Part shown: positions 42,299 to 50,050 of the stretch, piece by piece
Numbering within the stretch: position 1 is the first letter of the stretch
Layout of the letters: every line of letters starts with the position of its first letter
NCBI GenBank assembly: GCA_947626345.1
Contig: CANQSF010000017.1
Span: 1-50,453 of the forward strand
DNA length: 50,453 nt
Source of the DNA: an uncultured Oscillospiraceae bacterium
GTDB lineage: Bacteria > Bacillota > Clostridia > Oscillospirales > Oscillospiraceae
Direction of reading: 5' to 3'
Position numbers and translations under genes: made by a program
Notes under the pieces: model-generated
What the model was told of the DNA's origin: nothing
The model's database searches: none
Seen by the model: only the letters and a program-made list of their open reading frames with translations

Positions 42299-42595
42299 TC
42301 ACTCCACGGTCAGGATATCCGCCAGCCCGGTGACCACCAAGGTCTCCATGGCCCTGCCGTTCACGTGGCGGAGCACCATTCTGCCCTGCCGGTTCATCAC
42401 CTTCTGGGCGTCCAGCAGCACCTGCAGCCCCTCGGGCGACAGCCCGCTCAGCCGGGTGAAGTCCATGACCAGCTCCGTGACGCCCTCGCAGCTCTCCTTC
42501 AGCTCCCCGTCCAGCCGCGCCGCGGCGGCCGCGTCCAGCCGGCCGGTCAGGGCTATATCCAGGCGCTCTCCTGTGCGGGTCTTTTTGATGGTCAT
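42299..42595 (-). CDS. STAS-domain anti-sigma factor antagonist-like protein
   Basis: The 98-residue protein is a single STAS domain: RLDIALTGRLDAAAAARLDGEL, then ELVMDFTRLSGLSPEGLQVLLDAQKVM. In SpoIIAA the residue before the conserved glycine is the phosphorylated serine. Here my alignment places Glu55 there, so classical switching may be altered; Ser50 and Ser53 are close. AAGGAGAG precedes the ATG. No anti-sigma kinase is adjacent. The only candidate ATPase in the window is the domain fused to a MATE transporter 18 kb away. Confidence 0.88.
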   Translation of the reverse strand: MTIKKTRTGERLDIALTGRLDAAAAARLDGELKESCEGVTELVMDFTRLSGLSPEGLQVLLDAQKVMNRQGRMVLRHVNGRAMETLVVTGLADILTVE

Positions 42596-42854
42596 CTCTT
42601 TCTCTCCTTGCGCGGGCGCGCCCCGCCGGTCCCGCCGGCCGGAGCGCCGTGGAACATACCCATGACGGCCTTACGATAGGAGAGTATCGGACCGGCCGGC
42701 AAAAAGCAAGGGTTTTGCGTGAATCGCCCGCTGTGGCGCATGAATGGCCTCGCCGCATGAAAACTTCCTGCCCACCGGCTGCGATACGCAGCGCCCGGAT
42801 GAGCAGGAAGCGGAAAGAGCGATGACGATGAAAAAGATGGTGGGCATCCCAGCC

Positions 42855-43577
42855 TTAAAACGCCGCCGCCCGGCGGTCCGCGTGGTCGACGATGGCCTGC
42901 TGGACCGCCCCGTACAGCTTTTTGCTCACGGGGATCGTCTCCCCGGTGCTGACCCGCAGCTGGTAGCGGACGATCTCCACGATGCGGTCCAGGTTCACCA
43001 GATAGCTCCTGTGGGGGCGCACGAAGGTGTGGGCCGGGAGCCGGTCCTCCAGCTCCTTCAGCGTGCCCACGCATATCTCGCTGGTGCGGTCCGCCTTGTG
43101 CACGACGATCTCCCGGGAGTATATCTCGAAGAACGTCACCTCCTCCAGGTGGATCTGCACGTATCCCCGGCTGCTCCGCAGCCGCACCATGGTGGGCGTG
43201 TTCTTCTCCAGAAACCGCTCCAGCGCGGTCTCCAGCTTCTCCTCCGCGATGGGCTTGACCAGATAGTGCAGGGGCGAGACGTCGAAGCTGTCCGCCGCGA
43301 AATCCGGGGACGAGGACATGAACACGATGTCGGCGCCGCAGCCCGCCCGCCGGAGGGAGGCCGCCAGGCGCAGGCCCTGCTCCGTGTCGGAGAACATCAC
43401 GTCCAAAAACAGCAGCTGGTACCAGGCGCCCTCCTCCACCGACCGGGACAGCTCGTCCGGATCGGAAAAGAGCGTGACGGCGCATTCCGCGTCCCGCCGC
43501 CCCAGGGCGGCGATCAGCCGCTCCCGGAAGGCCTCGGCAAAGGCCCGATCGTCGTCGCAGACCGCAATGTTATACAA
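42855..43577 (-). CDS. LytTR-family response regulator
   Basis: The 240-residue protein has a receiver domain (about 1-120, ACDDD-like acidic pocket AVCDDD at 5-10, phospho-acceptor Asp59 in LLFLDVMF, and Lys in YLVKPI). A LytTR DNA-binding domain follows (about 138-238, with the RGYVQIHLEEVTFFEIYSREIVV start and FVRPHRSYLVNLDRI). I chose the TTG at 43577, which follows GGGGAGAGGGAG; no ATG is near a ribosome site. No sensor kinase is within this window, so it is an orphan here. LytTR regulators often control surface or peptide-export genes. Confidence 0.9.
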   Translation of the reverse strand: MYNIAVCDDDRAFAEAFRERLIAALGRRDAECAVTLFSDPDELSRSVEEGAWYQLLFLDVMFSDTEQGLRLAASLRRAGCGADIVFMSSSPDFAADSFDVSPLHYLVKPIAEEKLETALERFLEKNTPTMVRLRSSRGYVQIHLEEVTFFEIYSREIVVHKADRTSEICVGTLKELEDRLPAHTFVRPHRSYLVNLDRIVEIVRYQLRVSTGETIPVSKKLYGAVQQAIVDHADRRAAAF

Positions 43578-43698
43578 GGCTCCCTCTCCCCTCCCGATGA
43601 TGCTCCCGCCAAAGGCGCTCCTCTCCCGCCCGGGCGGAAGTGAAAAGTACGTCATATTATAGCAAAAAGCCTTTTGATTTGCAATCGCCGCGCCAAAA

Positions 43699-43732
43699 GC
43701 GGCAGCCGCCGGACCTGCTGTCTGGCGGCTGT
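43699..43732 (-). terminator. galT terminator (weak)
   Basis: Stem AGCCGCC / GGCGGCT with a 14-nt loop lies 12 bp past the galT stop on the minus strand. It is followed by GCCGCTTTTGG. The T-run is short, so this is tentative. Confidence 0.5.
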
Positions 43733-43743
43733 ATTTCTTTTGC

Positions 43744-45228
43744 TCACACCGCGTCCAGGAACCGGCCGAAGGCGGCCCGGCCGGCCTCGTCCCGCTTGTA
43801 TACGCCCGCGTGCTCCAGTACCCGGGCAAACACCTTCCCCACCTCGGCCTCCAGGATGGGCAGGGCGTTGGCCGGGGTGAAGTCGTACCGCTCCCGCAGA
43901 GCGTCGGCCCAGTCGGCGTGCTTGGCCAGGGTCTCGTGGGCCCGCACGTCGCCGCCCCGGACCAGCGTGTCCGCCAGGTCGGCCAGCTCCGTCTTCAGCC
44001 GGGCGGGCAGCACCGCCAGGCCCATCACCTCGATCAGGCCGATGTTCTCCTTTTTGATGTGGTGCAGCTCCTGGTGGGGGTGGAAGATCCCCAGGGGGTA
44101 TTCCTCCGTGGTGCGGTTGTTGCGCAGCACCAGGTCCAGCTCGAATGCATCCCCCCGCATCCGGGCGATGGGCGTGACGGTGTTGTGCCTCTCGCCCCCG
44201 GTCTCGGCCAGGATGTCCGCCGCCGGGTCGGACCAGCCCCGCCAGGCCAGCAGGACCCTGTCCGCCAGGTCCACCAGCCGGTCCGGGTCCGCCGCCCGCA
44301 GGCGGATCACGCTCATGGGCCACTTCACCACGCCCGCCTGCACGTCCTCAAAGCCGGGGAAGGTGAAGGTCCGCTCCTCCGGGGCCCTGGCCATGGCGAA
44401 GGTATACCGGCCGCCCTGGAAGTGATCATGGCTCAATATGGAGCCGCCCACGATGGGCAGGTCCGCGTTGCTGCCGATGAAATAGTGGGGGAACATCTTC
44501 AGAAAGTCCATCTGCCGGCGGAAGGTGGACCGGTCGATCTTCATGGGGATGTGCCGGGAGTTGAGCACGATGCAGTGCTCGTTATAATATACATAGGGGG
44601 AGTACTGGAAAAACCAGTCCTGCCCGTCCAGGGTCAGGGGTATGAGCCGGTGGTTCTGCCGGGCGGGATGGTCCAGCCGGCCCTGATAGCCCTCGTTGGA
44701 GGCGCACAGCTGGCAGGCGGGATAGGCGTTCTGGGGGGCCAGCTTCGCCGCGGCGATGGCCCGGGGGTCCTTCTCCGGCTTGGACAGGTTCACCGTGATG
44801 TCCAGCTCCCCATACTCGGTGGGGGCCACCCATTTCATGTCCTTCACGATCCGGTACCGGCGGATATAGTCCGTGTCCTGGCAGAAGGTATAGTACCAGT
44901 CCGTGGCGGCCTCGGGGCTCTGGGCGTATTTCTTCCAGAAGGCGTGGCGCACCTCGCTGGGCCGGGGGGTGAGGATGCCCATCAGCTCCGTGTCCAGGAT
45001 GTCCCGGCTGGCGATGCCCGGCTCGCACCGGCCGTTGGCCACGGCCCAGTCCAGGATGTCCCGCAGCACGTCCTCCAGGGGCCTCTCCGCCGCCTGCTCC
45101 GGCGCCTCCCAGCGGTCCAGCCCCAGGGCGGCGGTGAGCCGGTTGGCGGCCCAGGTATAGTCGTCCGGCAGGATCAGCTCCTTTTCCAGCGCGTAGCGCA
45201 GCAACTGGGCAATGTTGTCGTGGATCAT
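43744..45228 (-). CDS. galT: UDP-glucose-hexose-1-phosphate uridylyltransferase (type 2 GalT)
   Basis: The 494-residue protein belongs to the Firmicute type 2 GalT group, with YPACQLCASNEGYQGR, the uridylylation site region GGSILSHDHFQGG (the HDHFQGG histidine pattern), and GIFHPHQELHHIKKENIG. It exchanges UMP between UDP-glucose and galactose-1-phosphate in the Leloir pathway. I chose ATG 45228, preceded by AAAAGGAG. A promoter TTGAAT-N17-TAAAAT lies upstream (45306-45334). galK and galE are not in the window, so the Leloir genes are dispersed. Confidence 0.95.
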   Translation of the reverse strand: MIHDNIAQLLRYALEKELILPDDYTWAANRLTAALGLDRWEAPEQAAERPLEDVLRDILDWAVANGRCEPGIASRDILDTELMGILTPRPSEVRHAFWKKYAQSPEAATDWYYTFCQDTDYIRRYRIVKDMKWVAPTEYGELDITVNLSKPEKDPRAIAAAKLAPQNAYPACQLCASNEGYQGRLDHPARQNHRLIPLTLDGQDWFFQYSPYVYYNEHCIVLNSRHIPMKIDRSTFRRQMDFLKMFPHYFIGSNADLPIVGGSILSHDHFQGGRYTFAMARAPEERTFTFPGFEDVQAGVVKWPMSVIRLRAADPDRLVDLADRVLLAWRGWSDPAADILAETGGERHNTVTPIARMRGDAFELDLVLRNNRTTEEYPLGIFHPHQELHHIKKENIGLIEVMGLAVLPARLKTELADLADTLVRGGDVRAHETLAKHADWADALRERYDFTPANALPILEAEVGKVFARVLEHAGVYKRDEAGRAAFGRFLDAV

Positions 45229-45305
45229 GTCGTCTCCTTTTCGCCCCCGGGGGCGTGTCGATCTTACCGTGGCGGAGACCCGTTCTGCCCCGGTCTCCGG
45301 CAGCC

Positions 45306-45334
45306 ATTTTACCATGGACAGACAGGAAATTCAA
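45306..45334 (-). promoter_or_regulatory. galT promoter
   Basis: The minus strand reads TTGAAT (45329-45334), 17 bp, TAAAAT (45306-45311), about 78 bp before the galT ATG. It is divergent from the promoter at 45370-45398. Confidence 0.7.
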
Positions 45335-45369
45335 TTCCGCCCGCCGATTATTTCTCCGCCGCAGATCTA

Positions 45370-45398
45370 TTGACGGCTCCTCCGCCGCACAGTATAAT
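45370..45398 (+). promoter_or_regulatory. Promoter of the flavodoxin-fold reductase
   Basis: TTGACG (45370-45375), 17 bp, TATAAT (45393-45398). It lies 76 bp before the ATG at 45475. Confidence 0.82.
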
Positions 45399-45474
45399 TC
45401 AAACATGACGACCGCCCGCCGCGTGGCGCGTGCCCGGCGGCGGAGGAAAAAGAGAGAAAAGGAGCGCGAGAGCC

Positions 45475-46092
45475 ATGAAGGTACTGATGATCAACGGCAG
45501 CCCCCGGAAAAACGGCAACACCGCCGCCGCGCTGGCCCAGATGGAGGCCGTCTTCGCCCAGGAGGGCGTGGAGGTGCAGACCGTCCAGGTGGGCGGCATG
45601 GATATCCGGGGCTGCATCGCCTGCAATTCCTGCGGCAGGACGGGCAGGTGCGCCTTTGACGACGCCGTGAACGAGCTGGCGCCCGTCTTTGCGGAGAGCG
45701 ACGGCCTGGTGGTGGCCAGTCCTGTGTATTTCGCCTCCGCCAACGCCACACTCATCGCCCTGCTGGACAGGCTGTTTTACAGCACCGCCTTCGACAAGAC
45801 CATGAAGGTGGGCGCCTGCGTGGCGGTGGCCCGGCGGGGCGGCGTCACCGCCACCTTCGACGAGCTGAACAAATACTTCACCATCTCCGGCATGCCCGTG
45901 GCCTCCAGCCAGTACTGGAACGGCGTCCACGGCACCGCCCCCGGCGAGGCGGCCCAGGACGCGGAGGGGCTGCAGACCGTGCGTGTCCTCGCCCGGAACA
46001 TGGCCTTCCTCATGAAGAGCATCGCCCTGGGCCGGGAGAAATACGGCCTGCCGGAAAAGGAGCCCTTCCAGCGGACGAACTTCATCCGCTGA
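45475..46092 (+). CDS. NAD(P)H-dependent FMN reductase-like (flavodoxin fold)
   Basis: The 205-residue protein has the flavodoxin-fold start VLMINGSPRKNGNTAAAL (phosphate loop) and the CIACNSCGRTGRCAFDD cysteine set common in iron-sulfur flavoprotein or NADPH-FMN reductase relatives. SPVYFASANA follows in the FMN-binding loop. I chose ATG 45475, preceded by AAAGGAG. It may reduce flavins, quinones or nitro compounds; the partner is not evident. A second gene follows 73 bp later. Confidence 0.9.
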   Translation: MKVLMINGSPRKNGNTAAALAQMEAVFAQEGVEVQTVQVGGMDIRGCIACNSCGRTGRCAFDDAVNELAPVFAESDGLVVASPVYFASANATLIALLDRLFYSTAFDKTMKVGACVAVARRGGVTATFDELNKYFTISGMPVASSQYWNGVHGTAPGEAAQDAEGLQTVRVLARNMAFLMKSIALGREKYGLPEKEPFQRTNFIR

Positions 46093-46165
46093 TCTCACGC
46101 CCCACGGACGAGCGCGGGGCGGCCCGCAGGCGGCGCGGCTGCGCCGGGAAAGGAGTGCAACGCCC

Positions 46166-46459
46166 ATGGCGGCCTTTGAAAAGATCTTGTCCGGCAACCC
46201 CATGATGGACCGGGCCCTGGATCACATCCGCATGGGGGACAACGTGGTCTGGCAGGTGTCGGAGCTTGACCAGTTCCGGGCCATCGCCCGGGATTTCGCC
46301 GTCCAGGCGGTCCGGGACGGCCGGGACCTGATCTACGTCCGCTTCGCGGGGCACGCCCCCCTGCTGGAGCCCATGGAGGGGCTGCGGATCATCCCGGTGG
46401 AGCTGAGCCACCGGTTCGAGACCTTCACCATCGCCATCCACGACCTGTTTTATCCCTAA
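46166..46459 (+). pseudogene. PEP/pyruvate-binding-type protein, N-terminus only (interrupted by mobile element)
   Basis: The 97 codons match the start of a long Firmicute protein with a PEP/pyruvate-binding domain (full length about 850 residues). The segment ILSGNPMMDRALDHIRMGDNVVWQVSELDQFRAIARDF...IYVRFAGHAPLL...GFE-like RFETFTIAIHDL is characteristic as I recall the family. It then stops where mobile-element sequence begins. GAAAGGAGTG precedes the ATG. The rest of the gene should lie beyond the right end of the element. It could be a real short protein, but this is less likely. Confidence 0.65.
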
Positions 46460-46545
46460 TTAGGAGTAAAACCTTGCTCGATGGCGGGCGGCGGCGTGTC
46501 AAAAAATATATGGAATTGTTTTAGAACCGCCCCAGCGGGAACAGG

Positions 46546-48210
46546 TCAGCCCTTGACCTGTTCCACCTCCGGGATGGGTTTGAGATTGAAGTGAATTTCG
46601 ATAGAAATGTGTCGTGTCTTATCGCTGTCGATGTGTTCATGGACAACGATTTCTTTAATCAGGCGGTTTAAGGTGGCTGTGTCCAACTCCGTGATGTCGG
46701 CATATTCCTGAATGGCGTCCACCCATTGTTTGGCGTCCATTGCCAGCCGCATTTCATCAGCCAGCTTCTTGCGCCCCTGTGCAACCCGTTCTTTCAACTC
46801 GGCCTGTTCCTTCTGCGTCTTGTCCAGCATGAGATTGAAGTTGGCTTCGCTGATCCGCCCGGCAACCATATCCTCATAGAGCCGCAGCACCATCTTTTCC
46901 AGAACCTCAATTCGTTCCTCGTCTTTTGTCAGGGAACGCTCCAACGCTTCCCGCTGGCCTTTCTGTTCGGCTTCACAGGTGTTGGTCAGCTTCCCGGCAA
47001 TGGCTTCCCCATCGGTCAGGGCAGCCCTGGCACACTCCCGGATTTTGTTCAGGACAAGGTGGTAAAGGGTGTCGTACTCCACCCGGTGCTGGGAACAGTG
47101 GTTCTTGCCGAACGCCCCATAGGTCTTACAGGCGTAAATCTGCTGCGGGTGCTTGGCGTGGGTGGTACGGATGGTCAGCGACTTGCCGCACTCGCCGCAC
47201 TTGATAAGCCCGGCAAACAGGCTGGTTTCCCCGTCCTGACGGGGGCGCTGCCGGGATTTCAGCTTGTCCTGCACGATGGCAAAACTTTTGCTGTCAATCA
47301 ACGGTTCGTGCCGCTGCTCCACCACGATCCAGTCCTGCGGCTTCTTCTCGCCAATGGTGCCGATTTTGAAGCGGTAGTCCTTCTTTTGGGAAGCGATCGC
47401 CCCGGTATAAACGGGATTCATCAGGATGTCCTTTATCACGGAGAAATCCCACATATACCGCCCGTTTTCCGGGTCTTTCTTTTCCCATTTGGTGCGGACA
47501 TTGCGGAAGCCCCGTTCCCGGTTCCACCATGTAGGGCAAGGCACCTTCTGTTCTTCCAGCCTGCGCCGGATGAAGTTGGGGCCGTGTCCTTCCAGCGCCC
47601 AAAGGAAGATTTGCCGGACAATGGGGGCGGTTTCCTCGTCCACCAGCAGGTGGTTTTTGTCCTCCGGGTCTTTCCGATACCCAAAGGGAGCCACACAGCC
47701 GGTAAACTGGCCTTGCTGGGCTTTCAGCAGATATGAGGAATGTACCTTCTTGGAAATGTCCTTGCTGTACATCTCGTTCAGGATGTTCTTGAACGGCGCA
47801 ATGTCGTTGTTGTCCCGCATGGTGTCGATACCGTCATTCATGGCGATATAGCGGACGCCGTGACGGGGGAAGAAGTCCTCAATCAGTGTGCCGGTCTGCA
47901 AGTAATTTCGGCCCAATCTCGATAAATCTTTCGTTATCACAAGATTTATCTGCCTGCGCTCGATGGCCTTTAACATCCGTTTCAGGTCGGGGCGCTCCAT
48001 GTTCAGCCCCGTGTAGCCATCGTCCTGATAGACTGCCACAACCTCCCATCCCTGCTTTTCGCAGTAGCTTTCCAGCATATCCCGCTGGTTGGCAATACTG
48101 GCGCTCTCCCCGTCAAGGTCATCGTCTTTGGAAAGCCTGCAATAGATGGCCGCCCGGAAGCTGCCCGCCAGAATTGCGTCCATGCCTGTGTATTCATATC
48201 CGTTCATCAT
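46546..48210 (-). CDS. Large serine recombinase (TndX/TnpX-like)
   Basis: The 554-residue protein has a resolvase catalytic domain (about 18-165: AAIYCRLSKDDD with nucleophile Ser27, then LVITKDLSRLGRNYLQTG), a recombinase domain (about 185-300), and a zinc ribbon (CGECGKSLTIR...C...C, about 340-385). A coiled-coil stretch (about 410-480) and a C-terminal domain follow. Length is typical of the TndX/TnpX group that inserts and excises Clostridia elements. The start at 48210 has no strong ribosome site; Met10 (48183) is an alternative. It overlaps no other gene and follows the small protein by 6 bp. Confidence 0.95.
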   Translation of the reverse strand: MMNGYEYTGMDAILAGSFRAAIYCRLSKDDDLDGESASIANQRDMLESYCEKQGWEVVAVYQDDGYTGLNMERPDLKRMLKAIERRQINLVITKDLSRLGRNYLQTGTLIEDFFPRHGVRYIAMNDGIDTMRDNNDIAPFKNILNEMYSKDISKKVHSSYLLKAQQGQFTGCVAPFGYRKDPEDKNHLLVDEETAPIVRQIFLWALEGHGPNFIRRRLEEQKVPCPTWWNRERGFRNVRTKWEKKDPENGRYMWDFSVIKDILMNPVYTGAIASQKKDYRFKIGTIGEKKPQDWIVVEQRHEPLIDSKSFAIVQDKLKSRQRPRQDGETSLFAGLIKCGECGKSLTIRTTHAKHPQQIYACKTYGAFGKNHCSQHRVEYDTLYHLVLNKIRECARAALTDGEAIAGKLTNTCEAEQKGQREALERSLTKDEERIEVLEKMVLRLYEDMVAGRISEANFNLMLDKTQKEQAELKERVAQGRKKLADEMRLAMDAKQWVDAIQEYADITELDTATLNRLIKEIVVHEHIDSDKTRHISIEIHFNLKPIPEVEQVKG

Positions 48211-48216
48211 AACCGT

Positions 48217-48414
48217 TTACCCGCACAATCCAGACGGAACACGGTTCTTCTGAACCTCGTCTTTATTATATCCTAAATCTTGTGTTTTCGCAAGATTATC
48301 CTTGCCGGTATTCTGCCCATATTTTTGGGCAATCAGGCTCACAAAGACATCCGCTGCGTCCAGCTCGCCGTCAAAAACTGTGGTAACATGAATCTCTGTT
48401 TTCGTTTTTGCCAT
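48217..48414 (-). CDS. Small conserved element protein upstream of recombinase
   Basis: The 65-residue protein (MAKTKTEIHVTTVFDGELDAADVF..., ending KNRVPSGLCG) belongs to a family of short proteins that I recall lying directly before serine recombinases in Clostridia elements. Its function is unknown. GGAGGATAAC precedes the ATG. The recombinase starts 6 bp after the stop, so the two are cotranscribed; a role in regulating or assisting recombination is inferred only. Confidence 0.72.
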   Translation of the reverse strand: MAKTKTEIHVTTVFDGELDAADVFVSLIAQKYGQNTGKDNLAKTQDLGYNKDEVQKNRVPSGLCG

Positions 48415-48458
48415 AGGCAGTTATCCTCCATAATAGAATAGCCAGACAAGGAGAAGGT

Positions 48459-48643
48459 CGGCAACGAAGTCCGGCAACGGGCTTCAAAAAACCTCAAAAC
48501 CATCTCTGTCTGGCGGTTTGGTTACAATTTATATTTTCTTTTATTTTTCTGTTGCTTTGGTTGCTGATAGGGGAAACAGCCCGCAGTTATGGGTTTTTTC
48601 CCGGCAACCAGCCCGGCAACGGGAGTGCAACAAAGTCGGCAAC
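48459..48643. repeat. Iteron-like CGGCAAC repeats in two clusters around an AT-rich core
   Basis: CGGCAAC occurs at 48459-48465 and 48472-48478, then at 48602-48608, 48614-48620, 48637-48643, with an imperfect copy (GTGCAAC) at 48625-48631. Spacing is 11-13 bp within clusters, about one helical turn. An AT-rich stretch (about 48520-48560) lies between. An inverted repeat GCCAGACA/TGTCTGGC (48441-48448, 48507-48514) flanks part of it. No gene is seen in 48415-48655. The layout resembles an origin or oriT/regulatory region of the element. Confidence 0.6.
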
Positions 48644-48655
48644 GGGGTGGGACTT

Positions 48656-50050
48656 TCAAAAAGGAAGCTCCATCTGCTCTGTGACCTCCACAAATCCCTC
48701 CGGGATTTTTTCGGCTCCGTTGCTGGTATCCGTTGTCAGGGCTTCACGCTCCCAGCCCTTTTGCCTGCCGTATTCCGGGAACATCCGGGGATTGGAAAAA
48801 TAGTGCCAGCCTGTAACACAATGGTTCATAATGTCGTTGACCTCCCGGATTTCCCATTGCTTCGGCTCGTCAAAGGGGTGGTTCAGAGCTTCCCGGAAAA
48901 GCTGCTTGGAACATACCATGCTGCCGGTGTAGCGGTCAAGGTAGGCTTGGATCATCCCGGCCTTGGTGTCCTCCGGCATGAAATCCCGCTGGTGTTCTTT
49001 GAGATAGCGCACCATTTCGGGGCTGAAAGATAGCTTAAAATCCCCGCTGCGGTAAATGGTCATGGCTTCCGCCCATAGCTGCTCCATGTAGGCTCTGGAA
49101 GTGGCTTCATCGTCCAAAATATGAACTTCCGCCTGTTCCGGGTACACCATGACCGGCAGAAAGCGCCGGTTGCCGGAACGGTCAAGGGGCAGGAAGTCCA
49201 GGGCGTTGGAAGTTCCTCCGAACACGCATTGCCGCAGCCTGTCCTCCGGGTGGGTTTCGTATGGGATTTTATAGACCTCCTTCTGTCGGCTCAAAAAAGA
49301 CTTGATTTCCTCAATGCTCTTGGCGTTTACGGTGGCGATCATCTCCGACATCTCAATAATCCAGTGGCCTTGCAGCTTGCGGTACACATTGTCATCGTCC
49401 AGCTTGCGAAGGTCATCGGAAAACCACTCGTCTTTTACGGCCAGCAGCCGGAAAAAGGTGGATTTTCCGGCTCCCTGACCGCCCACCAGACAGAGCATAA
49501 CCTCAAACTTGCAGCCGGGATGAAATGCCCGGTGGATGGCTCCCAGCAGGAACAGCCGCAGGGCTTCATAGGTGTACTGGTCGCTGTCGGCTCCTAAAAA
49601 GTGGTGCAGGCAGGTACGGATACGCTCGGTTCCATCCCAGGTCAGGCCGTTCAGGTAGTCCCGGATGGGGTGATAGCCGTTTTCATTGGCAACGATCCCG
49701 ATGGCGGCGGCAATCTTTTTTTCGCTGGTCAACCCGTAGGTTTCTTCCAGATACAGGAGCAGATAGTTCATATCCGTGTCTGTGATGGCGGTGCCGGTAC
49801 GGTGGTAGCCGATGGGCTTGATGATGTCGGTTCGCTCGGTCAGCAGATTTTTTGCGATTGCCCCGGAAAGCAGCGGGTCATTCTGAAAGACGGTCAGGCA
49901 GTTTCGGATACTGTTGCGGACGCCCCCTTTCTCGGTGCTTTCCAGCATGGCTTTGACTTCCTCAACGCTCCGGGGCGGCGGTGCTTCTTGTATGGTCTGT
50001 TCTGCGTCCTGCCGTATCTCCGGCGGCAAGCTCTGCCATTCGTCTTTCAA
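48656..50050 (-). CDS. VapE/virulence-associated-E family P-loop ATPase
   Basis: The 464-residue protein has the VapE domain: YLNGLTWDGTERI (about 132-144), Walker A GGQGAGKST (190-198), WIIEMSEM with the Walker B-like Glu, and RQKEVYKIPYE...GTSNALDFLPLDRSGNRRFLPV, typical of this SF3-helicase-like family of phages and integrative elements. The TTG at 50050 has AAAGGAAGTGAG upstream. It overlaps the primase-like gene by 89 bp in another frame. The pair probably primes and unwinds element DNA during replication. Confidence 0.9.
   Translation of the reverse strand: MKDEWQSLPPEIRQDAEQTIQEAPPPRSVEEVKAMLESTEKGGVRNSIRNCLTVFQNDPLLSGAIAKNLLTERTDIIKPIGYHRTGTAITDTDMNYLLLYLEETYGLTSEKKIAAAIGIVANENGYHPIRDYLNGLTWDGTERIRTCLHHFLGADSDQYTYEALRLFLLGAIHRAFHPGCKFEVMLCLVGGQGAGKSTFFRLLAVKDEWFSDDLRKLDDDNVYRKLQGHWIIEMSEMIATVNAKSIEEIKSFLSRQKEVYKIPYETHPEDRLRQCVFGGTSNALDFLPLDRSGNRRFLPVMVYPEQAEVHILDDEATSRAYMEQLWAEAMTIYRSGDFKLSFSPEMVRYLKEHQRDFMPEDTKAGMIQAYLDRYTGSMVCSKQLFREALNHPFDEPKQWEIREVNDIMNHCVTGWHYFSNPRMFPEYGRQKGWEREALTTDTSNGAEKIPEGFVEVTEQMELPF

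Noticed and set aside
42596..42854. Small gene between STAS and LytTR genes
   Set aside because: Open frames here lack ribosome sites and family features. The region is most likely regulatory.
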